DNA from: Cocos nucifera
Taxonomy: Eukaryota; Streptophyta; Magnoliopsida; Arecales; Arecaceae
Assembly (NCBI GenBank): GCA_006176705.1
Contig: QRFJ01004958.1
Location: forward strand, 1 to 64,000
Length of the DNA: 64,000 nt
Direction: 5' to 3'
Below, in pieces: positions 20,880 through 33,690 of this stretch. A program made the position numbers and the translations under genes. The notes under the pieces were generated by a model, which saw only the letters and a list, made by a program, of their open reading frames with translations, did no database searches and was not told the origin of the DNA. Each line of letters begins with the position of its first letter. Position 1 is the first letter of the stretch.

Positions 20880-22606
20880 TATCATAAATTTATAAACAAA
20901 AGCATTAAATAATATAATATTTAATATTTATTTTAAAGAATTAATATTTTTATTAATATTTTGTAGGAAAGAAGCTGACCAATGTGAAGAACTTAATTTT
21001 ATGATTCAAATGAATTAAATTTTACATAAATCAAAGCTAAAACGAAAAAGATATGAAGGCTGAAAGATTTTTAAAAAAAATCAGCCAGTTTAGCCCGATT
21101 GGCCAATCCAACAAACTCGGCCCAATCGACCGCATGCTAGCCCAGTCCGCCAGTCGACCTAGACTAAGTGCTAGCCCGCAATGCAAGTCCACAGGTGAAC
21201 AAGGCCTAGCGCTGGCCCAGCTCTCTCTGCCCATGATGTCACCCTGATGTCAAGGTCATACGTGGTCCACCATAAATCGATTTCCAGAGTGGTAGGCGTG
21301 GACCCTTAAAGGATCCATAGAAAAACATTCATGGCTCATAGGGTTAATTCGATCATTTTATCTCGTGCTGCGGCTATAGATTGGTGGTGGTCTTCATTGC
21401 GCCTGATCCACGTGGTCTACAAAAGCAGCTTTTGCACGATCCAATGATAGATGTCGCTCCTGATTGGTATCCAATGATTGGGATCGATTTTGAATTTGAT
21501 CAAGACTCCAGCCTTCTTTTGAGAGTGATCGAATGGCCAAAATTCTCTGATCAGGCATCCAACGGTCCATAATCAATCCGATGCCAATCTTGATGCCAAG
21601 AGGTGTTTTCTAATATTTTTTAGGGCATTTGGTCTAGATTCAATGGCTAGGACTTTTTAGCAGGTTTTATTTCGATCCAAACTCCAATTGGACTCCAACA
21701 AGGACTCACGAACCTCCAATTTTTCATCTATTTAAGCCATGTTATGCCAAAGATTGAAGAGAGAGCCCCTATGAAGGAAATTAGCCCTTCAAACCTCTTT
21801 CTTCTCTCTTCTTTCTCTTTTTCTTTCTTCTTTTTTTCTTTTCTTTTTTTTCTTTATTTTGAGAGACCTGAACATGCTAGGAGCTAGAGAATTTCAAATC
21901 ATGAGTAGCTAAAAATCAAAATTTTGGGACGTAGAAGCGTGGATTATATTTTTTCTTTATTTTTTATAATTTCTTTTATGTAATAAATAAAATGTTCTCC
22001 TGATCAACCTTAAATATTATCCTCCATGCATGAGATCTTATATTAACATGCTTATTATTGATTAATATCTAAATAGGCTATATTTATGGAGATGGATTGT
22101 GATCGAGAGATATAGTCCATGCTCAATTTAATAGTTTATGTTAGAAAAAATTATTAAAAATCCATGTTACTAATTTTTAAGAATTAAAGTATTACATAGC
22201 TTATGATTCTATTGAGATGGATCGTGATTGGAAGAAACAATTCATGCTCAAAAAAATAAGATTATAGTCATAACTAAATTTTTAAAAATATTAAATTCTT
22301 GTATTAAAAAGAATTATCACAACCATGCTAAAGATGGATTCAAAATTCTAGAATACTTTTAATTAATTCAAAATTCTAATTAATTAATTAGTTATTTTCT
22401 TTTAATTTGCTAAGTTGTAATAATTTTTTTTTAATTTACTGCTTTAAATTTTTACTTTTAAGATTAATTTAAATTTAAATTTTTTTAATTAAAATTGAAT
22501 GTAACTCAATCTTCAATTTTTGAGAAAATTGACATCTAACTCACCACTATTCTGAATATTAAAATTAAGTTTAATTTTTATTTGCTGCTATAACGATAGA
22601 CAATCA
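20880..22606 (+). repeat. Athila-like left LTR, main part
   Basis: Continues the seven bases at 11844-11850 beyond the Tat-like insert. It aligns with 26707-28442 along its length (for example AGGAAAGAAGCTGACCAA, GTCATACGTGGTCCA, TCTTCTTTCTCTTT). Scattered substitutions and small indels indicate an old insertion. A pyrimidine-rich stretch lies at about 21800-21860. Short frames in it (21053-21247, 21381-21572) recur only as damaged counterparts in the other LTR. Confidence 0.9.
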
Positions 22607-22610
22607 AATA

Positions 22611-22630
22611 TTTGGTACTATTATTAGGGA
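22611..22630 (+). other. Athila-like primer-binding site, decayed
   Basis: Reads TTTGGTACTATTATTAGGGA and is followed by CTGTAGC. Compared with the usual tRNA-Asp-type site TTTGGCGCCGTTGCCGGGGA, eight of twenty positions differ and all are C-to-T or G-to-A. Confidence 0.7.
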
Positions 22631-24184
22631 CTGTAGCATGATTGCTTCAAAATAAATAAAAATATTAAAAATTTTTAATTAATTTCTTATTTATTGCTTT
22701 ATATACTTTGTTATCTTATTTATTTTACTACTTTATTTTATTGCACCATTTATTTTTCTATCTTATTTATTTTACTACTTTATTTTATTGCTTTATATTT
22801 CTAGCTTATTAATTACTATTTTTTTTTACTTTTGCCTTTCATACTTTTTTCTATTGATTAATAAATTTATCTTTTATTATCCATTAATTTAATTTAATTA
22901 CTTAATTACCTATTATTTATGCTTTCTTTAAATTTCTACTTTATATTGCTTTTCATATATGGTTTATTAATTACTTTCTAGCTAGATTACATTAATTGCA
23001 TAGTTAAATAATTATCTTATTTTATATAATTAATTTACTACTTAGAATAAATTATTATCTTAAAAAATTAATTTTTTGCTTTTCTCATAGGTTACCTAAT
23101 TGCCTTTTAAATCCTAGTATAAATTACTTTCTAATTAACTAGATTTTCTAAATTAGTTTAGATAAAACCTAATATAATTAATCTAATTAAGTTAATTAAA
23201 ATCTATCTTTTATTTTTCTTGCTTTAATAACCTAATATAACAAGAAAATAAATACACCTCATAACATTTAATTAATATAGAGAAATAAATTAAACCTTAA
23301 AAAAAAAACTTAATATGTTTGGATACCTTGTTTTGTTTGCATTGCATATTCATAATATACTTTAAGTGCATAACCTATTAAACAAGATAAGGTATAGATT
23401 TGATCATCTTTCTTTGGCCTATAAATTACCACCCTTCATATTGCATTAATCTAAATCTTAATTTAAAATCAATTAGACATTGATCCTTTAGGATATTTGA
23501 GCTCATTAGGATAAGGAACTCTAAGAGTTGGACCAGATTAGGATTAGTCAGTTTGATTGGTGTTTAAGGCAAATAGTTCAGAAACTGCATTTTGAAGGAA
23601 GATGGTTACTTAATTAATTCTGTTAGCTTACCTGGCCAAGATAATTGATGTCTAAGAAAAGCAATGGGGAGACTTCCATCGATCTTATACTTATCTAACT
23701 AGTTGAGTAGCTGATTCTTTACTTGGAGGACTTAAAGATGACCTTGGCAGTTAGAAGCTATCTAGATCTAGATAAATCCTAGGATAGAGAGTCCATGCTT
23801 GCTTAACTTATTTGCTTTTATAATTCAAATCCTAATTAAAATACTCTCCTCTAGCATCTCTAGATCTAAGATCCTCTAGACTCTTATCTTTTGAATTCTC
23901 TCTACTTATCTCTTTTCTTATTCTTTATAATAAAATAAAATAAAATAAATAATAATCAGAGATAAATTTTTATGCTGAGCTATCCAATAGAGTAGATCAT
24001 CTAGAAGCCAATAGAAACTCTTCATATCCATTTTTTCTTCCTGCATAATAAGTTTGTGCAATTTATTCGAGCCCCACTCATTATGCAAGTGAATGCGCAT
24101 ACCGATTTTCTGAGTATATGTATAAGCAAGTTTATCAAGATAAAATCTAAATTGCCTATAGACTAGAAAATAATTCATACTTTA
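22631..24184 (+). other. Athila-like leader and lost gag N-terminus
   Basis: Very AT-rich, with repeated TTTATTTTACTACTTTATTTTATTG phrases near 22680-22800. No reading frame is credible. The minus frame at 23918-24178 has no family features. Any N-terminal gag sequence is unrecognisable. Confidence 0.6.
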
Positions 24185-24780
24185 ATACTTATAATCTAGG
24201 ATGGGGGGCTCAACCAGATTTTTTATGGCAATCACAACCAGTGATTACTCCGGTGTCACAAGGACCCGTATTCATGGATGCACCTTATTATGATATGCCC
24301 TATCCACATTATTAATCTTCTCCAAATAATAATGAGTCAACTTCTAAAAAGAGGATTCAACTAGCATTAAATGAGTTAGAACTCAATAATCTGACCTTAC
24401 AACAAACTTATCACTCCTGTATGCAAATCTTTAAAGAACTAGAGAAGCAAGCGCTTATATTCAAATAGCAGGAGGAAAGAAAGTTGCCTAGTCTGTTCAA
24501 GAGTGATCCTGAGGAATCATACATGGCTAAAACTTTTAATGTCCCAGAAGCTTTTCCTAAATAATCAATTAAAGCTCTCAAACATAATATGGTTATAGAA
24601 TAATCTTGCACAATTAAAAAGATTCTATTAGACCATATAATTGAGGCAGCAAAAAATAGAAAAGAATTAGAATGGTGGAATAAACTAATTCCATCACCTT
24701 ACTTATATGGACCCATCCCTAAGTGCCCTAGAGTCACCCAATCCTTTTAACGAGAAAGGAGGATCAATTGATGAGATGAT
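24185..24780 (+). pseudogene. Athila-like gag tail remnant
   Basis: Plus strand, with stops. YNLGWGAQPDFLWQSQ near 24188-24235 resembles the conserved Y-N-P-G-W...H-P-N-F-S-W block in the C-terminal gag of Athila elements. It is followed by SQGPVFMDAPYYDMPYPHY, a helical stretch (RIQLALNELELNNLTLQQTY, FKELEKQ) and a tail ending in CPRVTQSF. The reading frame is interrupted several times by TAA/TAG. Confidence 0.65.
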
Positions 24781-25249
24781 AGAATCAATAGAGACTTCCT
24801 AAGAACCACAAGTGAATAATACACTTGAGGAAGTTTCACCTATAATTTTTTTCAAAACTTCATTAAATCCCTATTTGGCTCATTATGAGGTGGATGATTT
24901 TGATGAAGATGGGTATAATATAGAAGTTAATGACCAAGTAGATACACTCTATCCTAAAACCATCCCACCATGGATTGAAAGACTTGAGCTACTACCTAAT
25001 CCACCAATATCTTTCTTGTTAAAATCACCAATTGATCAAGAATTGAAAGCACTTCCTGATGAATCTACTGACACCCTACCAATGATACCTACCAAGGAAG
25101 AACAACTTATAGATGTTCTAAAAGCACGTAAAGAAGCTGTTGAATGGAATATTACTAATACGAGAGATAATGATTATATGAATAATTTTTCTATATTTGG
25201 CACTACTTTCGAGGATAGCCTCCAAAATTTATCTATAATATTAAAATAA
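24781..25249 (+). pseudogene. Athila-like pre-RT pol scrap
   Basis: A 145-codon frame at 24812-25249. PPISFLLKSPIDQELKALPD then EEQLIDVLKARKEAVEWNI resembles the segment before RT in Athila/Tat pol (L-K-P-L-P...L-L-V-L-K-x-H-K-x-A-I-G-W). The catalytic RT body that should follow is missing; after 25250 the reading becomes unrelated and AT-rich. The open frame may be chance survival in a deleted element, and no function is likely. Confidence 0.6.
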
Positions 25250-26692
25250 TGTATGGAGGTAGATTTAAAATTAATTTGAAAATGTGCCATGATTTTGATT
25301 AGGAAAAGTTGATGTCAAGATATATTATATCTAAGAAAGGAAGTGGGGTAGATCAGGTTATAATTGAAAAAAATTCTAAACCACCACTCCCAATTTTAGC
25401 CCATCAAACATAATTTCTTTCTGATTACTATGATAATTTTAAATTCTGGTATAATATGCTTGCTCTAAATACTCTATTGATCAGGGCTAAGTCTAATCAT
25501 TGAAAAGTATTCCACGAATATTTTCCTACCATAATGACAAGACCTCTTGATTGGCCCCATCTTTTTGAAACCTTGAAGGATGTGCTAAAATTAATTATAC
25601 CTAAAACTCCTTCCCAGGATCTGGCTGAAAATGTTAAACTTAGCGCTTACTGAGAGGCAACCTAGCTTTTTGTATTTAATTTTTTTTTTTAGTTTTTAGT
25701 TTACCTTTCTTTCAGAACTAAGTTGGGGGGAGAACTACAGACTCATGCTAGAAAAAAAATAAATAAAGCCCAGGCTGAGACCAAGAAATATACTAAGTCA
25801 GATGAATTCTTTTCTTATTAGTTTATCATACTCTACTTTTTTCTTCCTCCATTAAGGACAATGAAAATTAAGTTGGGGGTAAAAAAATAAAAATAATTAA
25901 GTCCTCAAATATGGTAATAATTAATCTTATGTACCTAATTTCGTGCTAATTTAAAGTTTTTCAAGCATTTTAATTGATGATTGATTAATGGTTTAGAAAA
26001 TTTTTGAAATACTAAGGATCGAATTACTAAGAAAATCCAAGAAATGATCAAGTCTAAAACAGACAAATTTTTGAGTGATTTTAAAATCTTCTTCTAGCCT
26101 ATATTCAATAAAGAATCTAGTTTATATGGATATGAGTGAGAAAAATATGAAAAAAAATTAAAAAATAAATAATAAAGAGCAAGTTCTAAATATTGGTCTT
26201 CCACCATATAATCGGATCCCGTTGCCTAAGTAAGTAATGTTATTCGCATAAAAAATGGGTAATATGAAAAAGCTTATTATGCAGTTAGTTTTAACTTATA
26301 GCCTATTTGACTTGAGTCAGTAAGTTCTAGGGGTGTTCTACACCTAATGCCCTTAAGCTAATTGGTTTGGAAGTCATTGATCCAAAGCTTGCTATAAGGT
26401 TAGATAAAAAGCTTAAGAGGTTAAAATATTGCACTAGTTATGAAAAAAACTCAAGTCCATACTAAAAATAAAGGATTTAAAGAACAAAGGTGAAGAATAG
26501 ATCAAAGAAAAACTCTAAATTTTTATATTCTTTACTTAAACATGATTTGAGATAGAATTAATAATCCGATGATGTATTTCTTAAACCTTTAATCAGGTAT
26601 CAACTGACTTTAGGATGACCTAAAGAAACTTCATATCTTATCGAGTCAGTACATACTTCTATTTTTTTTTTTTATTCGAGGATGAGTAAAAC
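25250..26692 (+). other. Athila-like 3' region without coding cores
   Basis: Contains short pol-like scraps near 25400-25660 and the phrase TTAGCGCTTACTGAGAGGCA followed by ACCTAGCTTTTTG, which marks the end of the coding region in Athila elements. AAGTTGGGGGGAGAA (25722) and AAGTTGGGGGTAAAA (25870) look like extra purine tracts. The remainder is AT-rich with nothing recognised. Confidence 0.55.
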
Positions 26693-26706
26693 TCAAGTTG
26701 GAGGTG
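26693..26706 (+). other. Athila-like polypurine tract
   Basis: CAAGTTGGAGGTG lies directly before the right LTR start TGATAACTATC. It matches in composition the AAGTTGGGGG tracts at 25722 and 25870. Confidence 0.7.
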
Positions 26707-28442
26707 TGATAACTATCATAAATTTATAAATAAAAATATTAAATAATATAATATTTAATATTTATTTTAAATAATTGATATTTTTATTAATATTTTACAG
26801 GAAAGAAGCTAACCAATTAAAGAGCTTAATTTTTTAGTTCAAACAAATCAAATTTTACGTAAATCGAAGCTAAAATGTAAAAGATATGAAGGTTGAAAGA
26901 TCTTTTAAAAAATTGGTTGGTTGAATCGGTCGGTCCAGTAAATCCAGCTCAACCGACTGCATGCCAGCCCAGCCTGCCAGTTGGCCCAGACCAAGCACTA
27001 GCCTGCAATGCAAGCTCATGCATGAATAAGGCCCAGCACCAGCCCAGCTCCCTCTGCCCATGACGTCACCCTGACATCAGGGTCATACGTGATCCAACAT
27101 GGACCGACTGCCAGCACGATCGGCATGGACCCTTAAAGGATCCATAGAAAAACAATCATGGCTCATAGAGTTAATTTGGTCATTTTATCTAGCACGGTGG
27201 CTGAAGATTGATGGCGGTCTTCATCGTTCCCTATCCACGTGGTCTACAAGAGCAACTTTTGCATGATCCAACGACAGATGTTGCTCCCGATCAGCATCTA
27301 ATGGCTGGGACCAATTCTGGGTTTGATCAGGACTCCAGTCTTCTTTTAAGCATGATCAAATGACCAAAAATGCTTCGATCAAGCATCCAACTATCCATAA
27401 TCAATCTAGCACTGATCTTGATGCCGAAAGGTGTTTTTCTAATTTTTTTTGGCATTTGATCAAGATCCAATGGCCAGGACTTTCCAGCATGTTTGATTTT
27501 GATCCAGACTCTAATTGGACTCCAAGAAGGACTCACAAACCCCTTGTTTTTCATCTATTTAAGCCCTGTTATGCTAGAGATTGAAGAGAGAGCCCCATAT
27601 AAGAGAAATTAGCCCTCCAAACCTCTTTCTTCTCAATTCTCTCTGTCTTCTTCTTTCTTCTTTCTTTTTCTTTTCTTTATTTTGAGAGATCTGAAGATGC
27701 CGGGAGCTAGAGAATTTCAAATCATGAGTAGCTAAATATCAAAATTTTGGGATGTAGATGAAGTCTTCGAGCATCGGTTGTATTCTCTTTTTTTATTTTT
27801 TATAATTTCTTTTATGCAATGAATAAATTATTCTCCTAATCAATCTTAAATATTATCTTTCATGCATGAGATCTTGCATTAACATTTTTATTATTGATTG
27901 ATATCCAAATAGGCTATATTTATGAAGATGGGTAGTGATCGGGAGATATAGTCCATGCTTGATTTAATAGTTTATATTAGAAGAAATCATTAAAAAGCCA
28001 TGTTACTAATTTTTAAGAATTAAAATATTATATAACTTATGATTCTATTGAGATGGATCATAATCGAAAGATACGGTTCATGCTCAAAGAAAATAGATTA
28101 TAGTCATAACTAAATTCTTAATAATATTAAATTCTTGCATTAAAAAAAATTACCACAATCATGTTAAAGATGGATTCAAAATTTTAGAATACTTTTAATT
28201 AATTCAAAATCCTAATTAATTAAGTAGTTATTTTCTTTTGATTTGCTAAGTTGTAATTAATTTTCTTTAATTTACTATTTTAAATTACTACTTTAAAGAT
28301 TGATTAAAATTTTTATTTTTTTAATTAAAATTGAATGTAACTCAGCCTTCAATCTCCAAGAAAATCAACACCCGACTCACCACTATTCTAAATATTAAAA
28401 TTAGATTTAATTTTTATTTATTACTTTAATGATGGGCAAACA
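26707..28442 (+). repeat. Athila-like right LTR (1736 bp)
   Basis: Starts TGATAACTATCATAAATT and ends GATGGGCAAACA. Length agrees with the left LTR once the Tat-like insert is removed (1734 bp). Followed by AAGCA (target copy) and the resumed Copia-2 leader. Confidence 0.9.
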
Positions 28443-28447
28443 AAGCA

Positions 28448-29150
28448 TCCCATCAAATGAAAAGAGAGGATCTTTAAACCCTTCTTACTCTAATGACCAA
28501 ATGGCCAAGAGGAATGCCTTAATCAAAAATATAGATTAAACTATAAAATAATTAGATCTAATACATATAACTATTATACAATTTAAGGTCTAATCTACAC
28601 ATGCTTTGGATACATCTCATGTATAAAATTTAAATATATAAACTCATTTTCAGATCTGATTACATCAGATGTAACATATGAATTAAAATTTAAATGATCA
28701 TATCATAAAATTTTTTGAATCTAGACTATTCATGACATAGAACTATAAAACTAGTCTAGACATGCATTGCATTTGTCATATATATGAAAATTTTAAATGC
28801 ATCTACTAATTTCAGATCTAATTACATCTCATGTAACATCTAAAACTTAACTAATCAGATCATAAAAAAAAAATTAAATTATAAAAATCTTTTTGAGTTT
28901 AGGTGTAAATTATACTTACACTTAGATATTTGAAAAATCTACCATTATATCATTGAGGTTTATTTTTAACTTATACTTTAACCCATACACAGGGAGATTT
29001 TTGTAGGTTAAAAATAAACCTCAAGGATATAACAGTAGATCTTTTAAATTTCTGGATGTAAGTATAATTTATACCTAAACTCAGAAGAATTTTTATAATT
29101 TATCCTAAAAAATTAGATAAAATTTAAAAATAAATCTAGAACTACAAATT
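28448..29150 (-). other. Copia-2 leader, proximal part
   Basis: Resumes the leader broken at 11843; CATCAAATGAAAAGAGAGGA corresponds to Copia-1 near 6891. It contains the foldback MITE at 28879-29100. Near 29152-29164 the primer site is still visible as ATCTTTGATACCA (Copia-1 has GCTCTGATACCA on the plus strand). Confidence 0.82.
28879..29100. mobile_element. Foldback MITE, about 220 bp
   Basis: Two arms of about 85-90 bp are inverted copies. The left arm has GAGTTTAGGTGTAAATTATA and TCATTGAGGTTTATTTTTAA; the right arm complements these. A central stretch of about 35 bp (AACCCATACACAGGGAG) separates them. The element is absent from the matching part of the Copia-1 leader. No coding capacity; superfamily not assigned because the ends do not match a terminus I know. 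Confidence 0.75.
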
Positions 29151-29166
29151 TATCTTTGATACCAGT

Positions 29167-31427
29167 TGAAGGAATCACTATTCCTAGGTTGCAGGATCGA
29201 TCTGATCTTATTAGATTTGAAGTAATTTTTTTTTAAAAATATTTCTTAAGATCCAATACACTTAGATCTAATTAGATTGATTTGATTATAAAATAAAAAT
29301 TAAAATAAAATTTGTAACATCTCATGTAATCTGATTGGGTAAATAGTTTACCCACAGCGATGATCTGACGAAGCTTCGAGATTCCAATGCTAGCCATGCA
29401 TGTGCCCAGTCTCTACCAAAGTCTACTTAGATTGGATCTAAAGATCCTCTCTTTCTAGATCTGATCTTCAAATATCAGATATGAATTCTTTTTGTAGTGC
29501 CTTAGATCTGATCTTCAGCAACACTGTGTCCATCTCACGAATAGGATCATCTTGACTTGTTTTTCACAGCAGTAGGATCTTGATCTTTCCTTGCTGTTTC
29601 ATCTAACTCCTTGGGTAGGGAGAAGAGGAAGGAGATCTGAAAGAGGGGGAGTAGAGATGGAAATAGGGTTAGCACCTGGGCATGGGAGATTGGGATGCAG
29701 AAACCCTAGATATAGGGGTCTTTATATAGACCTATGCGCCAACCCTAGAGTCCTAGGGCTTTAAGCAACTTGTTTTCTTAAAGAAGAAGGACTCTAATCT
29801 ATTTCCCACACCCCATCTGAATTTTCTTTGCTTTTTGTTGCCGAAAACATCAGAAAAAGGGATGAAAAAAATTAGATAAGGAAGGAGCATGGTGCATGAA
29901 TTTTATCTCCTAGAATTTGAACACCTTCAAACTCTATCCTCATATCCACTAAGGGGACACGCCATAAGGGGGTGTGCACCCTCAATTTTGTTTGTAAAAT
30001 CACCTAGGGGCATGCACCCTCAAATAATCTCTAGTAGGCGCATGCCTTGTCCCTCAATTCCTATAAAGACTGGGTCAAAATGGCCTTATCCTAGTTTTAT
30101 CTCATGATTTTAGGATAAGCCCTGATCTCATTATGACAAGCCATATTTTGATCAGGACAAGCCCTGTTTTGATCTAAATAAGGTTCAGTCAGACTAGGAC
30201 AAATCTATACCAATTTTTGAATGAGCCAAATCCAATTTGACTTAGTCAAAATGAACCAAAAAGATGATAGAAGGAGAAAGTCAGGTCCAATTGTATGTTA
30301 GCATGATTTTTTTGAACCTGATTGGATCTAATTTAAATCAATCGAACTAGATTAGCTCAATTGATGACATCCAAACCTACATCCTTATTTGTGTGACCTA
30401 GTTAGCTTCAGTTCTATATGATAATAGGATATATTGCAATATCCATCATTGACATCAACGAAATATCTTTCGATGGATCAGAACTTTTCTAATTCATCCT
30501 ATTAGAATTATCGATCATCAAGATAATTCTAATTGATCCCAAAATCCACCAGTGACACCTAACAGTATGGTGGCAATCCATCAGAACTGAATACGAACCT
30601 CTTGGTATAGTTACCTATGTGATTGGGTTCCTTTATTATGAGTTCCAATAGGATCAAGATCAAGATAAACTCGTCAGACCTAACATCAGTCATATGAATA
30701 AATCATTTGATTCGAGTCTAATGTAAAATCCTAATAGAAACTTCTTTCTATTAATTCATACTACCATGGCCATGGAATTAAGGACTCGATCTCATGATCA
30801 TCATAGGACTACTCCTCTACTGAGGTTGATAGATCTCCTATTGATGCAATCTAATTCCTACAATGAACATGCTATAGTCAACACACACCTCAAAATTTTG
30901 AATGGCAAGGATACCAAGTTATAGTGTAGTTAAACTATAACATACTCAAGATAAACTATCGATGTACCTCAGGTTAAAGAACTAGACACACAATAGCAGC
31001 ATCGAGCTAGTCATCGATGAGAAGGTAGACTCCCTTATGACTACTCGAGGTGGTCATGCTCAGTGCCTTTATTCTCAATAAACATCTATACTCTCACTTC
31101 GATGTCTCCACACTGTAGACTCAATATTCATCTATCTTAAGGATGCGATCGTACATCGATCTTCCAGATCGATCATTATCCTCATGATGATCCTATGATT
31201 GGAAGTAGTTTATAAGTTAATTATGATAATACATGCTTCAAATTTTTAACTCTTGAGAATATATGTTATTATACCCGTTAATTCAATGGATGTATCATAA
31301 ACACTTTAAATACACAATATGATAGAAAATATTTTTTTCATTAATTTTAAGTCAAAATTATAAAAATACTCCTAGAAAGTATTTTACAGATGTTGGCCAA
31401 TCTGGCTTCTAGAGCATATATCTAACA
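29167..31427 (-). repeat. Copia-2 5' LTR (2261 bp)
   Basis: Starts TGAAGGAATCAC and ends ATATATCTAACA on the plus strand, aligned over its length with Copia-1 7540-9820 (2281 bp) but with many substitutions. A TATA-like TCTTTATATAGACC sits at 29728-29741. The dense W-box cluster of Copia-1 is not obvious here. Confidence 0.9.
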
Positions 31428-33690
31428 CTAAATCCTTTAGGTGAGATTCTTTCTCAAATGTGAATTCCAACAAGTAGTCTCTTCATTTTTCTCATCCCTT
31501 CTCAACAAAGCAAACGCAATTCTCTACATTACTCTAAAAATAAACTACTGTATATAGAAAAAATCCAAGATAAAGCACTCAAAATGAATAAAATTTGATC
31601 TTTATAAACCAAACCTATAACATAGATCACAAAATTTAACCATCACCACAACACCAAACAATCATCCAAAATAAAGCAAACAAGCATATGAGCTAAACAT
31701 ACCCGATCAAAGAACATACCAATATACAATAACAGCTTTACTTGCTCATCCAAAAAGATTCTTTATAAGTCAACCAAAACTATTTATCATTAGAAAAAGA
31801 AAGAAAGAAGCATGAACAAAATTCTCTAAATAGAAAGAATAGAAAAATCAATATCAAGAAACCATGTCCAGTGATATTAAAAGATGAAAAAGAACTCAAC
31901 ATTTCTTGAGATTTCTCTTACAAAAAGAAACACATACAAATGGATAGTTGACATCACAAAAATTTTCTTCCAAGAACCATAAATAAAAAAATAAGGGTAA
32001 ATTAATTCGAAGGCTACTTTTACCATATTGTTTTGGAATAACCTCATAGCAAAATACTCAATGAAGGTTTAATAATACTTAGAAAAAACAAAACAAACAA
32101 TAACATATCGAGATAGCTTAACTTTGAAATAGAGAGAAATAAGAAATAACGAAGCATATATAGCTTCCCATTGTGAAACATGCTGTGCCGATCATGATTC
32201 ATATTCATATCATTAACTAATAACAAAGTACTCAACTGCATATGAATTTCTTAGTTTATAATAATTTCAATAGTCAACTTAAAGATGATATAGCATATAA
32301 TATGTAAAACAAAACTCAAAGTTATTATAGTCACTCCATATGAAACTTGATCAAATAAAGTACCTTGGGTATACCTAATTTCTTCAAAACTTATCTTCCT
32401 TTTTTTAGTGTTTTCACTTTATAAAATCCTTTATAAATTTAAATCATCAACATACATTATGGTAATGAAAAAAACCTTAAAATAGCCAATAGTAAATGTG
32501 ATCCAAATGGTAGAATCTGGAATCTAAATGAATGTAGTTGTGCATGCTGGTTCCTGTAAATGCCAAGATTTAAACTCATATAGCTCTATATCTTTTCAGT
32601 CTCAAAATTTAACTATTTTTCCAAATCAAACCTAATCTGATAATAATACCTTAAATTTAAATAAATGTAAATCTTAAAATCAATCAACAAATGTAGTAGA
32701 TAATTTTAAATTTAGTTTTCTAATTATCAATATTTAGACCAAATACGTCTATACATGTTTTTATTTCATACAACTAAAATGGCCAAATTTTATTTTATGT
32801 TGATTTTGGATGTTTTTTGAACCATATATAATAAATTTAACTATTTCTACATATTTCAATATAGAATCCTAAATTTAACCATATAAAATAAATTAAAATG
32901 TCTTTACATATTTCAATATAGAATCCTAAATTTAATCTTAAAAACCCTCCCAAAAAATCTTTTTCCAATGAATCATGCTCATCCAATTAATACAATCCAC
33001 TTTATTTTTTTAATTTTCTAATATTTTTCATCCACATATAATAAATCAACATATTTTATGCATTTGCAATGCTAATATGTTACTTCTATCAACAAATTAC
33101 AATATGAATTATATAGAAATACATCGCAATATAAGAGAGGAGTAGAAAACAAAACAAATAAATTCTCATCTTTACTAAATCAGAGTACATATACATAGTC
33201 GTATTAAATTGCCACAAGACCTGTGGAAGAATTGTTATGCAGTGTAGTCAGATGAAGTTAACCACAATGACAAATCCAAATGAATCTAAATCATAAATGT
33301 TGACTTTTTTACCAACTGAACAATACCAAATCATTTCTGAAGAAGGCAAAGGAGAATTAGAAAGAAAGCAAATCAGCTAATAAAAAAATTCATCATGCTT
33401 ACAACACCATCAAATAAAAATCATTGAATCAACATTAACACAGTAATACAACAAATGGATAACTCGATTGGAACACATGCTTTTGAACTCCAAATTGATC
33501 TGGAATCTCAAAACAAAATAAAAGCCATCACAAAATTTCCACCATTATCAATAAGTAGAGCAGGAAATTTTATTAAAATCTAGAATTATGAAAATATAAA
33601 ATGAAAATCCACTCAATAATATCAATTGTAACTCCAAATACAAATAGAAAGGGGCCCAATTTAGTCAAAATAGAGCATTCCTAGGAGCAA
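31428..33690. other. AT-rich intergenic stretch, no feature recognised
   Basis: A-rich on the plus strand with no long reading frame, no LTR ends and no tandem array. It could be old unrecognisable repeat or host intergenic DNA. A single YVDD-like phrase on the minus strand at about 32441-32475 is too isolated to call. Confidence 0.5.

Larger units (their letters stand above)
11844..28442 (+). mobile_element. Athila-like Gypsy element, non-autonomous, interrupted
   Basis: Plus strand. LTRs are about 1735 bp: left = 11844-11850 plus 20880-22606, right = 26707-28442. They begin TGATAACTATCATAAA and end ATCA/AACA. Between them are only about 4.1 kb, with a decayed tRNA-Asp-type primer site, a gag tail, a pre-RT pol scrap, an Athila-type GCGCTTACTGAGAGGCAACC tail and a polypurine tract. 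RT, RNase H and integrase cores are absent, so it is an internally deleted passenger. The Tat-like Gypsy element sits seven bases inside its left LTR. Confidence 0.85.
9821..31427 (-). mobile_element. Copia-2: older relative of Copia-1, split by nested insertions
   Basis: Pieces at 9876-11843 and 28448-31427 together match Copia-1 gag, leader, primer site and 5' LTR in the same order and strand. The leader breaks off at a point equal to about 6880 of Copia-1 and resumes with CATCCCATCAAATGAAAAGAGAGG, the exact continuation. Everything between is inserted Gypsy DNA. The pol part and the 3' LTR lie to the left beyond Copia-1, outside the window. Sequence decay is far heavier than in Copia-1. 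Confidence 0.88.

Noticed and set aside
23918..24178. 86-codon minus-strand frame in the Athila-like leader
   Set aside because: AT-rich, no motif, and antisense to the element's own reading direction.
32441..32475. YVDD-like phrase on the minus strand (ITIMYVDDLNL) suggesting a Copia RT scrap
   Set aside because: Neighbouring codons do not match RT on either side; a short match in AT-rich DNA is not enough.
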